Program-made: the position numbers and the translations under genes
Origin: CAKKQX01 sp963734595
Lineage (GTDB): Bacteria; Pseudomonadota; Gammaproteobacteria; Burkholderiales; SG8-41
Direction of reading: 5' to 3'
DNA: 64,000 nucleotides
Assembly (NCBI GenBank): GCA_963734595.1
Contig: CAVTHV010000020.1
Coordinates: 1-64,000, forward strand
Shown: in pieces, positions 22,835 through 35,489 of the stretch
Layout of the letters: each line of letters starts with the position of its first letter
How positions within the stretch are numbered: the first letter of the stretch is position 1
Notes under the pieces: generated by a model
The model's input: only the letters and a program-made list of their open reading frames with translations
What the model was told of the DNA's origin: nothing
The model's database searches: none

Positions 22835-23821
22835 TTAGTTGGCCTTGATTCCGGCCTCGGCGACGACTTTCTTCCACTGGGCGATTTCCTTCGCGATCCG
22901 CTGCTGGAATTCCTCGGGTGGCCCGCCGTCCGCCGACAGACCGTCGCCCTGGAGCTGCTTTTCCATCTCCTTCTGCTTGATTATTTTCGCGACCTCGTCG
23001 TTGATGCGGGTCACGATCGGACGCGGCAGGCCTTTGGGACCGATGAGTCCGTGCCAGTTCGTCACGTCATAGCCGGGCACGCCGGACTCGGCAATGCTCG
23101 GGATATTGGGTTCCGCCGGAATGCGCTTTGCCGTGGTCACCGCGATCGGGCGCAGGCGTCCCGATTTCGTGTACAGGCAGCGTGGAGGCAATGCTGCCGA
23201 ACAGCAACGTCGTCTGTCCCGATATCGTGTCGGTCAGCGCGGGCCCGGTGCCCTTGTACGGGATATGGGTCATTTTGATCTTGGCCATGTTGAGAAACAG
23301 TTCGGTGGCCATGTGCACGATGCTGCCCTGTCCGCTCGTCGCATAGTTGATCTCTCCGGGCTTGGACTTGGCCAGCGCGATCAGCTCCTTGATGTTTTTT
23401 ACCGGCATCGAAGGATGCACGACGACGAGAAACGGCCCCTTGTCGATCAGGACCACGGCCGTGAGGTCGTTGACGGGATCGAATTTGAGCTTGTACAGAC
23501 TCGGATTCACCGTGTAGCTGGCCGCGATCATCGTCAGCGTATACCCGTCGGGCGCCGATTTCACGCCGATCTCGGTGCCGAGCATGCCGCCCGCGCCGGG
23601 ACGGTTGTCGACGATGAACTGCTGGCCCAGGGCCGCGGTGAGTTTCTGCGCGATGATGCGGGCGATGAAGTCCGTGCCGCCGCCGGGCGCAAACGGCGCG
23701 ACGATCCGCACCGGCCGGGTCGGGTACTGCTGAGCCCATGCAGACGGTGCCGCCGCGAGCATGGCCAATGCCGCCGTCGCCGGAAGCAGCGTTTTGCCGA
23801 TTACTTGCAGTATTCGCATCA

Positions 23822-23825
<4 letters not shown>
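22835..23825 (-). CDS. Bug-family solute-binding protein (frameshifted)
   Basis: A second TctC/Bug periplasmic binding protein. The signal peptide (LLPATAALAMLAAAPSAWAQ) is followed by VRIVAPFAPGGGTDFIAR, FIVDNRPGAGGMLGTEIG and THIPYKGTGPALTDTISG. The frame breaks near 23172; one extra base removed gives 329 residues ending in VVAEAGIKAN. Its ATG overlaps the aconitase stop (ATGA), so translation is probably coupled. Three ATGs in a row follow AAAGGAG. Confidence 0.85.
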
Positions 23826-26549
<2,724 letters not shown>

Positions 26550-26607
26550 GACTTTCTGCAATCGACCAACACGGGGTTTACCGGATATCGGGGCTTGGCT
26601 GGAGCGC

Positions 26608-26642
26608 GCATATTATTGCATAATATTGCGATAATATGCAAT
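26608..26642. promoter_or_regulatory. Compound AT-rich operator between acnA and gntR
   Basis: Three overlapping dyads: GCATATTAT (26608-26616) with ATAATATGC (26631-26639), 9-bp perfect arms; TATTAT-TGC-ATAATA (26611-26625); and ATTGC (26625-26629) with GCAAT (26638-26642). The AT-rich block stands out from its GC-rich surroundings. Its place between divergent units suggests the binding site of the adjacent GntR protein; inference. Confidence 0.65.
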
Positions 26643-27612
26643 GCGGCGGCGAACCGGACCCGTTCCGCTGTTTTTTCTCCGACCCATGCGACAATCGCTC
26701 AACCACCTCACTCCGCTGCAGCAGCGCGTTGCGCGAGAAATCATCGCGCTCGCGCGGCGCGAGAACCTCCCCGCGGGCCATCATCTGGGCAAGCTTGCGC
26801 TGGCGCGGGAAATCGGCACCTCGCACAATCCCGTGGAAGCGGCGCTCGCGCAACTGGCCCGGCTCGGTGTCGTCAGGCATGAACGCGACCGCGGTTATTT
26901 CCTGGCGCGCAGCGCACAGGAACTGGGCGCCGCCGCCGAGAAGCTGGCCCCCGCCGGCGATGACCCGCTTTATCTGAAAATTTCAGAGCACCGGCTGACC
27001 CACCGGCTTCCCGACGTGATCAACGAAACCGATCTCATCCGGCAGTTCGGCGCCTCGCGCAACGCCGTACGCAAGGCGCTGGCGCGTATCCAGCAGGAAG
27101 GCTGGGCCGAGCGCAGGCCGGGGCACGGCTGGGCTTTTCTGCCGATGATCGATTCCCGGGAAGCCTACGACGAGAGCTTCGAAATCCGCCGCGTGCTGGA
27201 GCCCGCAGGCATCGCCAGTCCGCGCTTTCGTCACGATCCGGCCGCACTCGCTGCCTGCAGGCGCCAGCAGGAATTCATCGTGGCGCGCGGTTACCGGACG
27301 ATGACGCCCATCGAGCTGTGGGACGTCAATGCCCGTTTCCATGAACTGCTCGCGTCCTGGTCGGGAAACCGTTTCATGCTGCAGTCGATACGGCGGCTGA
27401 ACCAGCTGCGCCGGCTCGTCGAATACCGCCAGACGGTCCGCCCGCCACACAGGAAACAGGCGGAGGAGCATCTGAGGATCATCGAGGCCATCGCGCAAAG
27501 CGATTACCTGCGTGCGGCATCCCTGATGCGCGAACATCTGAAGGGCGCACAGCGCAAGAAGGTGCAGCCCGCCTATTTCTCGGCTCCCAAGTCATCCCGG
27601 AGCAAACCATGA
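26641..27612 (+). CDS. GntR-family regulator with two winged helices and FCD domain
   Basis: 323 residues. Unusual layout: a first GntR-like winged helix (about residues 23-85; LTPLQQRVAREIIALARREN, KLALAREIGTSHNPVEAAL), a second one (about 105-170; INETDLIRQFGASRNAVRKAL) and a C-terminal FCD-like helical effector domain (DSREAYDESFEIRRVLEPAG, ELWDVNARFHELLASWSGN, HLRIIEAIAQSDYLRAASLM). Most FadR/FCD regulators have one winged helix. The ATG at 26641 touches the operator; an internal ATG at 26686 is an alternative start. Neither has a clear ribosome binding site. It overlaps udh by 4 bases and is divergent from acnA, so it probably controls both sides. Confidence 0.85.
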   Translation: MRRRTGPVPLFFLRPMRQSLNHLTPLQQRVAREIIALARRENLPAGHHLGKLALAREIGTSHNPVEAALAQLARLGVVRHERDRGYFLARSAQELGAAAEKLAPAGDDPLYLKISEHRLTHRLPDVINETDLIRQFGASRNAVRKALARIQQEGWAERRPGHGWAFLPMIDSREAYDESFEIRRVLEPAGIASPRFRHDPAALAACRRQQEFIVARGYRTMTPIELWDVNARFHELLASWSGNRFMLQSIRRLNQLRRLVEYRQTVRPPHRKQAEEHLRIIEAIAQSDYLRAASLMREHLKGAQRKKVQPAYFSAPKSSRSKP

Positions 27613-28412
27613 GACGGGTGTTGATCACCGGCGCCGCCGGCGCAATCGGCAGCACGCTGCGTGCCGGCCTGCGCGGCGCCTATCCGCTGCTGCGGCTCGC
27701 CGACATCCGGCCGCTTGCAGCGCCGGCCACCCGCGAAGAATGCGTGACCGTCGATCTCTGCGATTTCGCCGCGGTCGCTTCGATGATGGATGGAATCGAC
27801 TGCGTGGTGCATCTCGGCGGCGTGCCAAGAGAAGGGCCGTGGAACGCCATCCTCGACAACAACATCACCGGCACCTACAACGTATTCGAGGCGGCGCGGC
27901 AGAGCGGCGTGAAGCGCGTCGTCTTCGCAAGCTCCAACCATGTGATCGGCTACTACCGCGCCGACAAGATGCTCGGCATCGAAGAGCCGCCGCGCCCCGA
28001 CAGCCGCTACGGCGTCTCCAAGGTGTTCGGCGAAGCGCTGGGCCGGCTCTACGCCGACAAGCACGGCCTGTCGGTCGCCTGCCTGCGCATCGGCTCGTTC
28101 CGCGAGCGGCCGCAGAACGCGCGCCAGCTTGCGACCTGGATCAGCCCGCGCGACATGGTGCAGCTCGCGCGCTGCTGCATCGACGCGCCGGATTACCGTT
28201 TCCTCGTGCTCTACGGCGTGTCCGGCAACAGCCGCAGCCGCTGGCGCAACCCCGCCGCCGCGCTGATCGGCTATCAGCCGCAGGATAATGCTGAAGCCTA
28301 TGCCTCAGAATTCAAGGTGCCTCTCGCCGATGGCACCGATCCGACTGTCGAATTCCACGGCGGCGAATTCTGCGCACTGGAATTCAATAATAAAATCAAC
28401 AGGATAGACTGA
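27609..28412 (+). CDS. udh: Uronate dehydrogenase-like SDR enzyme
   Basis: 267-residue extended-type short-chain dehydrogenase. The NAD site is VLITGAAGAIGSTLR, the catalytic YGVSK is near residue 137, with the preceding Ser in VVFASSNHVIGYYR. The C-terminal pattern DPTVEFHGGEFC and the SSNHVIGYYR block resemble uronate dehydrogenases, which oxidise glucuronate or galacturonate to the aldarolactone. It is translationally coupled to gntR (ATGA overlap). Assignment to uronates rests on motif memory only; other sugar substrates are possible. Confidence 0.75.
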   Translation: MRRVLITGAAGAIGSTLRAGLRGAYPLLRLADIRPLAAPATREECVTVDLCDFAAVASMMDGIDCVVHLGGVPREGPWNAILDNNITGTYNVFEAARQSGVKRVVFASSNHVIGYYRADKMLGIEEPPRPDSRYGVSKVFGEALGRLYADKHGLSVACLRIGSFRERPQNARQLATWISPRDMVQLARCCIDAPDYRFLVLYGVSGNSRSRWRNPAAALIGYQPQDNAEAYASEFKVPLADGTDPTVEFHGGEFCALEFNNKINRID

Positions 28413-28450
28413 TTCCGGCAGCGCATGGCCAGCGCCGTGCGCAAAGCGGG

Positions 28451-29417
28451 TTACAGCCACTTCGCTTTGCGGAAACGGCGGAACAGGTAGACATCGATCC
28501 CCGCCATCAAGGCGACCGTGAACGGGTAGCCGAACGCCCATTTCAGTTCCGGCATGTGCTCGAAATTCATGCCGTAGACACCGGCGATCATGGTCGGCAC
28601 CGCCACCAGCGCCGCGTAAGCCGCGAGCTGTTTGGTGGTTTCGTTCTCCTGCAGCGTGATCAGCGACAGATTCACGGATATCGCGGTGGTCACCATGTCG
28701 CGCAGGCTGTCGATCGACTGGTTGATGCGGAACAGATGGTCGTAGACGTCGCGAAAGTATTCCTGGGTGCTGGCGCAGACTTCGGGCACGCGCCCGCCGT
28801 AGAGTTTGCCGGCCGCCTCGTGCAGCGGGCCCGCCGCGTGCTTGAGCACCATCAGTTTCTGCTTGATCGCGTACAGCGCCTCGATGTTCTCGCGTGCCGG
28901 CGTGCCGGCAAAGATGCGCTTTTCCACCTCCTCGAGCTCGTCCTCCAGCGCGTCGATGACCGGGAAGTAGCGGTCCACGACCGCGTCCATCAGCGCGTAG
29001 AGCACGAATCCCGCGCCCTGCTTGAGCAGGTGCGGCTCGCGTTCGCAGCGCGCGCGCACGTTGGCAGAAGCCCTGTTCGCTGTGGCTGCGCACCGACAGC
29101 ACATAGTTTTTGCCCACGAACACGTCCAGTTCGCCGACGTGCAGCTCGTCGCCCGCGACTTCGATGGTATGCATCACCGCGAACAGCGAGTCGCCATACT
29201 CCTCCAGCTTCGGACGCTGGTGGCCGTGGTGCGCATCCTCCACGGCAAGCGCATGCAGCCCGAACTCGCGCTGCAGGTCGTTCAGCTCCTCGGGAAGCGG
29301 GTCGAGCAGCGCCACCCAGACGAAGCATTCGGGCTGGTTCAGGTAGCGGTGGATGTCTTCCTTGGGGATGTCGGCAAGTTTCCTGCCGTTCTGATAGACG
29401 ACGCAGTTGACGAGCAT
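28451..29417 (-). CDS. corA: Magnesium/cobalt transporter CorA (frameshifted)
   Basis: Pentameric Mg2+ channel of the inner membrane. The ATG at 29415-29417 follows AGGAGG at 5 bases. The cytoplasmic domain has FVWVALLDPLPEELNDLQ and AVEDAHHGHQRPKLEEYG; the C-terminus has two membrane helices with the hallmark YGMNFEHMPELKW loop and a basic end (RRFRKAKWL). One extra base near 29065 splits the frame. Corrected length 321 residues, typical. Confidence 0.93.
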
Positions 29418-29520
29418 GAAGGCCTCCTGTTGCGGCAATGATAAACCGTATCGGGCCGAGGATGCTGGCCTAGCGCACCATCACGATAACTACGACGCTA
29501 CACTCCGTGATTCGGTTGCC

Positions 29521-30893
29521 TCAACTCCGCCGCCAAATCGTACCCTGCGGCGTATCTTCGAGCGCAATACCGGCATCCAGCAATTCCTTGCGGATGCGGT
29601 CGGACTCGGCGAAATTTTTCGCCTTGCGCGCCGCCGCGCGCTCGGCAATAAGCTGCTCGATGCGCACCGCGTCCAGTCCGGCACTCGAAGGCAATGCCTG
29701 CAGGAACGCATTGGGATCGCGCTGCAATAGCCCCAGCGTCGCGGCCAGCGACTTCAGCAGCTGTGCGTTGCCCGGCGCACGCGTCCGGTTGACCTCGTTG
29801 GCGAGGTCGAACAGCACCGCCACCGCCTCCGGCGTATTGAAGTCGTCGTTCATCGACTCGCGAAAACTCGAGGCGTAGGGATTGTCCCAGTCGACCGGAG
29901 CGGTCTCGACGCTCATGCCCTTCAGCGCGGTGTAGAGCCGGGTCAATGCCTGCCTCGCATCGTCGAGATGCTGGTCGGAATAGTTGAGCGGGCTGCGGTA
30001 GTGCGCGCGGATGATGAAAAAGCGCACGACCTCGGGATCGTACTGACCGAGGATCTCGCGCACGGTGAAGAAGTTGCCGAGCGACTTCGACATCTTCTCG
30101 TTGTCGACGCGCACGAAACCGTTGTGCATCCAGTAATTGACGAACTTGCACGCCGTGCGCGCCCTCCGACTGGGCGATCTCGTTCTCGTGGTGCGGGAAA
30201 CTGCAGGTCCTGGCCGCCGCCGTGAATGTCGAAGTGCCGGCCGAGCAGCGAGCTCGACATCACCGAGCATTCGATGTGCCAGCCCGGCCGTCCTTTGCCC
30301 CACGGCGAATCCCAGGACGGCTCGCCCTCTTTCGCCTGCTTCCACAGCACGAAATCGAGCGGATCCTGCTTGGCGCGATCGACCTCGACGCGCTCGCCGG
30401 CGCGCAGCTCGTCGAGCGACTTGCCGGAGAGCCTGCCGTAACCCGGAAACTTGCGCACCGAGTAATTGACGTCGCCGTTCGCGGCCTGGTAGGCAAGCCC
30501 GCGCTCCTGCAGCACCCCGATCATGTCGAGCATGCCCTGCACGTACTGCGTCGCGCGCGGCTCGACATCGGGTTTTTCGATGCCGAGCGCCGCGGCGTCC
30601 TCGTCCATCGCCTGGATGAAGCGCGCGGTCAGCGCCTCGATGGGCTCGTGGTTGTCCTGCGCGCGCCGGATGATCTTGTCGTCGATATCGGTGATATTGC
30701 GCACGTAGGTGACTTCGAAACCCGAGGCGCGCAGCCAGCGCCGCACCACGTCGAACACCACCATCACCCGCGCATGGCCCAGATGGCAGTAGTCGTAGAC
30801 GGTCATGCCGCACACGTACATGCGCACCTTGCCGGGGGCGAGAGGCACGAAATCCCGCTTGTCGCGCGTCAGCGAATCGTAGATTTTGAGCAT
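29521..30893 (-). CDS. cysS: Cysteinyl-tRNA synthetase (two frameshifts)
   Basis: Class I aminoacyl-tRNA synthetase charging tRNA-Cys. Zinc/active-site motifs: MYVCGMTVYDYCHLGHARV (HIGH variant HLGH), WHIECSVM, a HHENEIAQSEG block and KMSKSLGNFFTVREIL. Two extra bases, near 30160 and 30207, break the frame around the HHENEIAQ region. The corrected length is 456 residues, as usual. This is an essential single-copy gene in most bacteria. It is divergent from the TPR gene. Confidence 0.93.
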
Positions 30894-31010
30894 GGATCAG
30901 CCGTCATGGGGCCTGCCGGTCCCGGGATTCCCGCTGTGAAGCGTGGCGAAAGTCACGGGGAATTCAGGTGTCGTATTTTTTGAGCAGCCACGGCAGGCGA
31001 AAAGTAGAGT

Positions 31011-31038
31011 TTGAATTGCGCGGGGTTCTTGGTAGAAT
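31011..31038 (+). promoter_or_regulatory. Promoter of the TPR/L,D-transpeptidase unit
   Basis: TTGAAT (31011-31016), 16 bases, TAGAAT (31033-31038); start near 31045, 46 bases before the ATG of the TPR gene. Confidence 0.6.
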
Positions 31039-31090
31039 TTCGAGGATTTGGCAACTAAACTCCTGAAAAACTCGGGGAAAGTATAGCATA

Positions 31091-32170
31091 ATGACGCCTC
31101 GCAACATCGCCGCTTTTGTCTCCGCCATCGCCGTGGTTCTCGCGCTCGGCGCGCCCTGCGCCTTCGCCCAAAACGATGCGCTGTCAGGAGGTCAACCAGC
31201 TGCTTCAAGCAGGGCCAGCTGGACAAGGCGCTGGATCGCGTCAACGCCTATCTCGTCAAGCCAGCCGAAAGAGGCGCGCGGCCGCTTCCTCAAGGGGCTG
31301 ATCCTCACCGAACAGAACAAACCGGCCGAGGCGATCAAGATATTCACGGCGCTCACGGAAGATTATCCCGAACTGCCCGAGCCGTACAACAATCTCGCGG
31401 TGCTCTATGCTGTCGCAGGGCCAGTACGACAAGGCGCGCAATGCGCTGGAAATGGCGATCCGCACCCACCCGAGCTACGCCACCGCGCATGAGAATCTCG
31501 GCGATATCTATGCCAAGATGGCGAGCCAGGCCTACGACAAGGCGCTGCAAATCGACCGCGGCAATGCCACCGCCCAGACCAAGCTCAACCTGATCAAGGA
31601 ATTGTTCTCCAGCAGCCAGCGCCCGGCCAAGGTTGCCATGGCAAAGGCCGAACCGGCTCTCAAAGCGCCGCCGCCCGCCCCCGCCGCGAAAACGCCTGCG
31701 CCTGCCGCCAAGGCACCCGCTGCCACCGCTGCTGCGCCAACCCCGGCGCCGGCGGCCACCGTGCCTGCTGCGACTGCGGCTGCAAAACCGGCCCCTGCGG
31801 AACCCGCCAAGCCGGCGTCGACAGAAAACGCCGACGAAGTTCTGCAGTGCGGTCAAAGCCTGGGCGAACGCGTGGTCGGCCAACGACGTCGCGGGCTATC
31901 TTGCCCACTACGCGCCCACCTTCAAGACCCCCGGCGGGGAGCCGCGCAGCAAATGGGAAGCGCAGCGCAAAGCGCGTATCGCCAAGCCGCGCAAAATCCA
32001 GGTCGAGATCGAAGCGCCGAAAGTGAACGTTCAACGACAAGAACCGGGCCACGGTGACGTTCCGGCAGCATTACCGCTCCGGCAGTCTCAAGGCGTCCAG
32101 CACCAAGACGCTGGAAATGGTCAAGGCGGGTAACCACTGGCTGATCCAGAAAGAACAGGTCGGCAGTTGA
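31091..32170 (+). CDS. Secreted TPR protein with C-terminal NTF2-like domain (frameshifted)
   Basis: The signal peptide (NIAAFVSAIAVVLALGAPCAFA) is followed by tetratricopeptide repeats (QLDKALDRVNAYLVKQP, KPAEAIKIFTALTEDYP, YDKARNALEMAIRTHPSYA, HENLGDIYAKMASQAYDKAL), a long Ala/Pro/Lys linker, and a domain of the NTF2 type (VKAWANAWSANDVAGYLAHY, ending HWLIQKEQVGS). Six extra bases, near 31183, 31205, 31263, 31412, 31845 and 32030; corrected length about 357 residues. The stop overlaps the TTG start of the transpeptidase gene, whose C-terminus is the same domain type. A periplasmic role in cell-wall remodelling is likely from context only. Confidence 0.78.
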
Positions 32171-33426
32171 GCACCAGGCGAACTTTTTCGTCAGCAAACA
32201 CGGAATTCCTCAGGCGGAGTCTTGCCGGCGCGTTGCTTGGCTGCGCGCTCGCAGCCGGCGCCGTCCCGGCACACGCCATGGGCGGGAAGCCGGTGCAGCA
32301 GAAGCCGCTCAACGGCCCCCGCGTGGCACCCGAACCCGACGCGCTGCTGTTCAAGACCCTGCTCGAAATCAAAAACAACCATCTCGATGCGGCGCTCAGC
32401 GAGATCAACCAGGTCCTCAAGGCCTATCCCAATTTCCGCCTCGCACACCTGATCAAGGGCGATCTGCTGCTGGCGCGGGCGCGGCCTCTGACGACGCTGG
32501 GCGACGATCAGGGCGCGCCGCCGGACCGGCTCGCCGATCTGCGCGATGAAGCCAGGGCCCGTCTCGCCCGCTATCACCAGAAGCCGCCCGGGGATCGCGT
32601 GCCGCGTTACCTGCTGCAGCTGGAGCCGGAACAGAAATACGCATTTGTGGTCGACACGTCGAAATCCACGCTCTACGTGTTCGAAAATCTTAACGGCACG
32701 CCGCGCTATGTCGCCGACTATTACATCAGCAGCGGCAAAAACGGCATCGACAAATTCAGGGAAGGCGACAAAAAAACGCCGCTCGGCGTATATCACGTGA
32801 CGAGCCGGATGCCGCGCGAAAAGCTCGCCGATCTCTACGGCGTCGGCGCATTCCCGATCAACTATCCCAACGAATGGGACCGGCGCCAGGGCCGCAACGG
32901 CGGGGGCATCTGGCTGCACGGCACGCCGAGCAATACCTACAGCCGCCCGCCGCGCGCGAGCGACGGCTGCGTGGTGCTGACCAACCAGGATCTTGAGGCC
33001 ATCACCCGCAACGTCCAGGTCGGACTGACCCCGGTCATCATCTCGAAAAGCATCGAATGGGTGAATCCGGAAGCGACCACGGCATTGCGGCAGGAACTCG
33101 CCAGGGACGTGGACGCATGGCGGCAGCGACTGGGAAAGCCGCGCCACCGACAAGTATCTGGCCCATTACTCGACAAGCTTTTCGTCGGGCGGCCAGAAAT
33201 TTCAGGAATGGTCGCGCAGAAGCGGAAGGTCAATGCCGGCAAGACCTGGATCAAGGTCAAGGTCGACAATCTGAGCATGTTCCTCTACCCGGGCATGAAT
33301 GGCCTCGCGGTCATTACGTTCGACCAGGATTACGCAAGCAACAATCTCTCCAACCAGATGCGCAAGCGGCAGTACTGGATCCATGAAAACAAGGGTTGGA
33401 AGATCGTTTATGAAGGAGCGGCGTGA
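32167..33426 (+). CDS. L,D-transpeptidase (YkuD) with NTF2-like C-terminal domain
   Basis: Periplasmic cysteine transpeptidase that makes 3-3 crosslinks or attaches proteins to peptidoglycan. The start is a TTG overlapping the previous stop. Signal peptide (SLAGALLGCALAAGAVPAHA); YkuD domain about residues 158-300 with the catalytic His-Gly and SDGC motifs (GIWLHGTPSNTYSRPP, RASDGCVVL). The C-terminal domain (KYLAHYSTSF..., WKIVYEGAA) resembles that of the upstream TPR protein. The frame is shifted between about 33130 and 33217 (one extra base, then two) and returns; corrected length about 418. Confidence 0.87.
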   Translation: MSTRRTFSSANTEFLRRSLAGALLGCALAAGAVPAHAMGGKPVQQKPLNGPRVAPEPDALLFKTLLEIKNNHLDAALSEINQVLKAYPNFRLAHLIKGDLLLARARPLTTLGDDQGAPPDRLADLRDEARARLARYHQKPPGDRVPRYLLQLEPEQKYAFVVDTSKSTLYVFENLNGTPRYVADYYISSGKNGIDKFREGDKKTPLGVYHVTSRMPREKLADLYGVGAFPINYPNEWDRRQGRNGGGIWLHGTPSNTYSRPPRASDGCVVLTNQDLEAITRNVQVGLTPVIISKSIEWVNPEATTALRQELARDVDAWRQRLGKPRHRQVSGPLLDKLFVGRPEISGMVAQKRKVNAGKTWIKVKVDNLSMFLYPGMNGLAVITFDQDYASNNLSNQMRKRQYWIHENKGWKIVYEGAA

Positions 33427-33560
33427 AACCGGTGAACAGTAAAACGTGAACGGCGAATGGTAAAAAACCCGGTGCGCTCTGCGCCGCATTCCACCCTTCA
33501 CATTTCACGATTCAGATTTCACGATTCACGATTCACGTTTCACGATTCACCTCTCATCCA
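33423..33560. repeat. CGTGAAT-word mirrored repeat before ppiA
   Basis: Left arm with GTGAAACC, GTGAACAG, CGTGAACGG, GCGAATGG (33423-33461); right arm with many TTCACGA units (TTCACGATTCA, 33495-33550). The arms are complementary. The centre contains a further small dyad AACCCGGTGCGC. It fills the gap between the transpeptidase and ppiA. Confidence 0.65.
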
Positions 33561-33574
33561 TCCGTCAGGACACC

Positions 33575-34161
33575 ATGCTTAAAACTCTGCTAGTCATCCT
33601 CGGGCTGCTCGCCTCCTTCAACGCCGGCGCCGCCCAACCTCGCAGGTCGAGATCAAGACCAACATGGGACGCATCACGCTGGAACTCTATCCCGACAAGG
33701 CGCCGCAGACCGTGGAAAACTTTCTGCAATACGTGAAGGCCGGTTTCTACGACGGCACCATTTTCCATCGCGTCATTCCGGATTTCATGATCCAGGGCGG
33801 CGGTTTCACGCCGGCATTCAACCAGAAGAAGACGCGCGGCCCGGTCAAGAACGAAGCCGGCAACGGGCTGAAGAACGCCCTCGGCACCGTCGCCATGGCA
33901 CGCACGTCCGACCCGCATTCGGCGACCGCGCAGTTCTTCATCAACGTCGCCGATAACCCCGATCTCGATTTTCGCGCGCCGACTCAGGACGGATTCGGCT
34001 ACTGCGTGTTCGGCAAAGTCGTCAAAGGCATGGACGTCGTCAACAAAATCAGCCGCGTGGCGACCGGGCCCGGCAGGCCGCCCTTTCAGGACGTCCCGCT
34101 CAAGCCGATTGTCATCGAGCATGCGAAAATCATTAAATCATCAGATAAATCAACGAAATAG
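33575..34161 (+). CDS. ppiA: Peptidyl-prolyl cis-trans isomerase, periplasmic cyclophilin (frameshifted)
   Basis: Cyclophilin-type isomerase with a signal peptide (MLKTLLVILGLLASFNAGA). The core shows TVENFLQYVKAGFYDGTIFH, RVIPDFMIQGGGF, FFINVADNPDLDF and the C-terminal VIEHAKIIKS. Two extra bases at about 33634-33642, just after the signal sequence, shift the frame; the corrected protein is 194 residues. It lies 9 bases before ppiB, a close paralogue. Confidence 0.9.
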
Positions 34162-34170
34162 AGGAATACC

Positions 34171-34662
34171 ATGGTCAAGCTTCACACCAGTCACGGCACC
34201 ATCACGCTGGATCTCGATGCCGCCAAGGCGCCGGAGACGGTCGCCAACTTTCTGCAATACGTGAAAGACGGCTTTTTCACCAATACTGTGTTCCATCGCG
34301 TCATCGACGGCTTCATGATCCAGGGCGGCGGTTTCGAGCCCGGCATGAAACAGAAACCGGTCCGCAAGCCGGTCAAGAACGAGGCAAGCAACGGGCTGAA
34401 GAACGCCGCCTACACGATCGCCATGGCGCGCACGTCCGATCCGCATTCGGCGACCGCGCAGTTCTTCATCAACGTCGCCGACAATGCCTTCCTCAACTTC
34501 ACTGCCGAGACGCCGCAGGGCTGGGGTTATTGCGTGTTCGGGAAAGTGGTCGAGGGCACCGATGTCGTGGACAAGATCAGGAAAGTCAAAACCGGCAGCC
34601 GCGGCATGCATCAGGACGTCCCGGTCGAGGACGTGGTGATCGAGAAGGCCGAAGTGGTGTAA
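34171..34662 (+). CDS. ppiB: Peptidyl-prolyl cis-trans isomerase B, cytoplasmic cyclophilin
   Basis: 163-residue cyclophilin without a signal peptide: MVKLHTSHGTITLDLDAA start, active-site stretch FHRVIDGFMIQGGGFEPG, ARTSDPHSATAQFFINV, and GWGYCVFGKVVEGTDVVDKI. It is intact and strongly similar to PpiA just upstream; the pair gives one periplasmic and one cytoplasmic enzyme. Confidence 0.95.
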   Translation: MVKLHTSHGTITLDLDAAKAPETVANFLQYVKDGFFTNTVFHRVIDGFMIQGGGFEPGMKQKPVRKPVKNEASNGLKNAAYTIAMARTSDPHSATAQFFINVADNAFLNFTAETPQGWGYCVFGKVVEGTDVVDKIRKVKTGSRGMHQDVPVEDVVIEKAEVV

Positions 34663-34671
34663 GCCCGGATC

Positions 34672-34748
34672 AGGATGAGGAAGATACCGCGATGCAGCCT
34701 GCTTTTGATTGTCCCTCATGCCTCATCCCTGCATCCCTGCATCCCTGA
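34672..34748. repeat. CATCCCTG-word repeat before lpxH
   Basis: GGATCAGGATGAGG on the left; CCTCATGCCTCATCCCTGCATCCCTGCATCCC on the right in separate short words. Related to the GGGATGA arrays at 11484 and 14777. Confidence 0.5.
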
Positions 34749-34754
34749 TCGGCA

Positions 34755-35475
34755 ATGCACAGCATCTTCATCTCCGATCTCCATCTTTGCGCCGAGCGGC
34801 CGCACATCAACCAGCAGTTCTTCGATTTCATCGGGCGCACTGCCTCGCAGGCCGGGGCGCTCTACATCCTCGGCGATCTGTTCGAATACTGGGCGGGCGA
34901 TGACGATCTTGCCGATCCGCTCAACGCCAGCGTTGCGGAGGCGCTCAGCGCCCTCGGCAGCCAAAGGCACTGCGGTGTGCCTCATGCACGGCAACCGCGA
35001 CCTGCTGATCGGCCGGGAATTCGCACAGCGCTGCGGCGCGGAACTGCTGTCCGATCCCACCCTGCTCGACCTTCATGGCACGCGCACGCTCATCATGCAC
35101 GGCGACACGCTGTGCACCGACGACGCCGCATACCAGAAATTCCGCGCCTACGCGCGCAATCCCGACAACCAGGCGCAATTCCTTGCGCAACCGCTCGCCG
35201 TACGGCGCGAGAAGATAATCGGCCTGCGCGCCGAGAGCGAACGCAGCAAGCTGGACAAATCAAATGAAATCATGGACGTCTCCCAAGACGCCGTGGACGA
35301 GGTTTTGCGCAGCCACGGCTATCCACGCCTGATCCACGGCCACACCCACCGCCCCGCGCGCCACGTGCACGTCGTCGACGGCCACACCTGCGAGCGCTGG
35401 GTGCTGAACGACTGGTACCAGCGCGGCGGTTATCTGCACTGCGACGCGAGCGGTTGCCGGCTCGTCAGTCTGTAA
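34755..35475 (+). CDS. lpxH: UDP-2,3-diacylglucosamine hydrolase (frameshifted)
   Basis: Mn2+-dependent calcineurin-like phosphoesterase; forms lipid X in lipid A synthesis. Metal motifs: FISDLHL, YILGDLFEYW, MHGNRDLLIG, TLIMHGDTLCTDDAAYQ and LIHGHTHRPARH. One extra base near 34968 shifts the frame between the GD and GNRD motifs; corrected length 239 residues, the family norm. It follows ppiB, a usual betaproteobacterial neighbour. Confidence 0.93.
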
Positions 35476-35489
35476 GCGCCCGTAACCTG

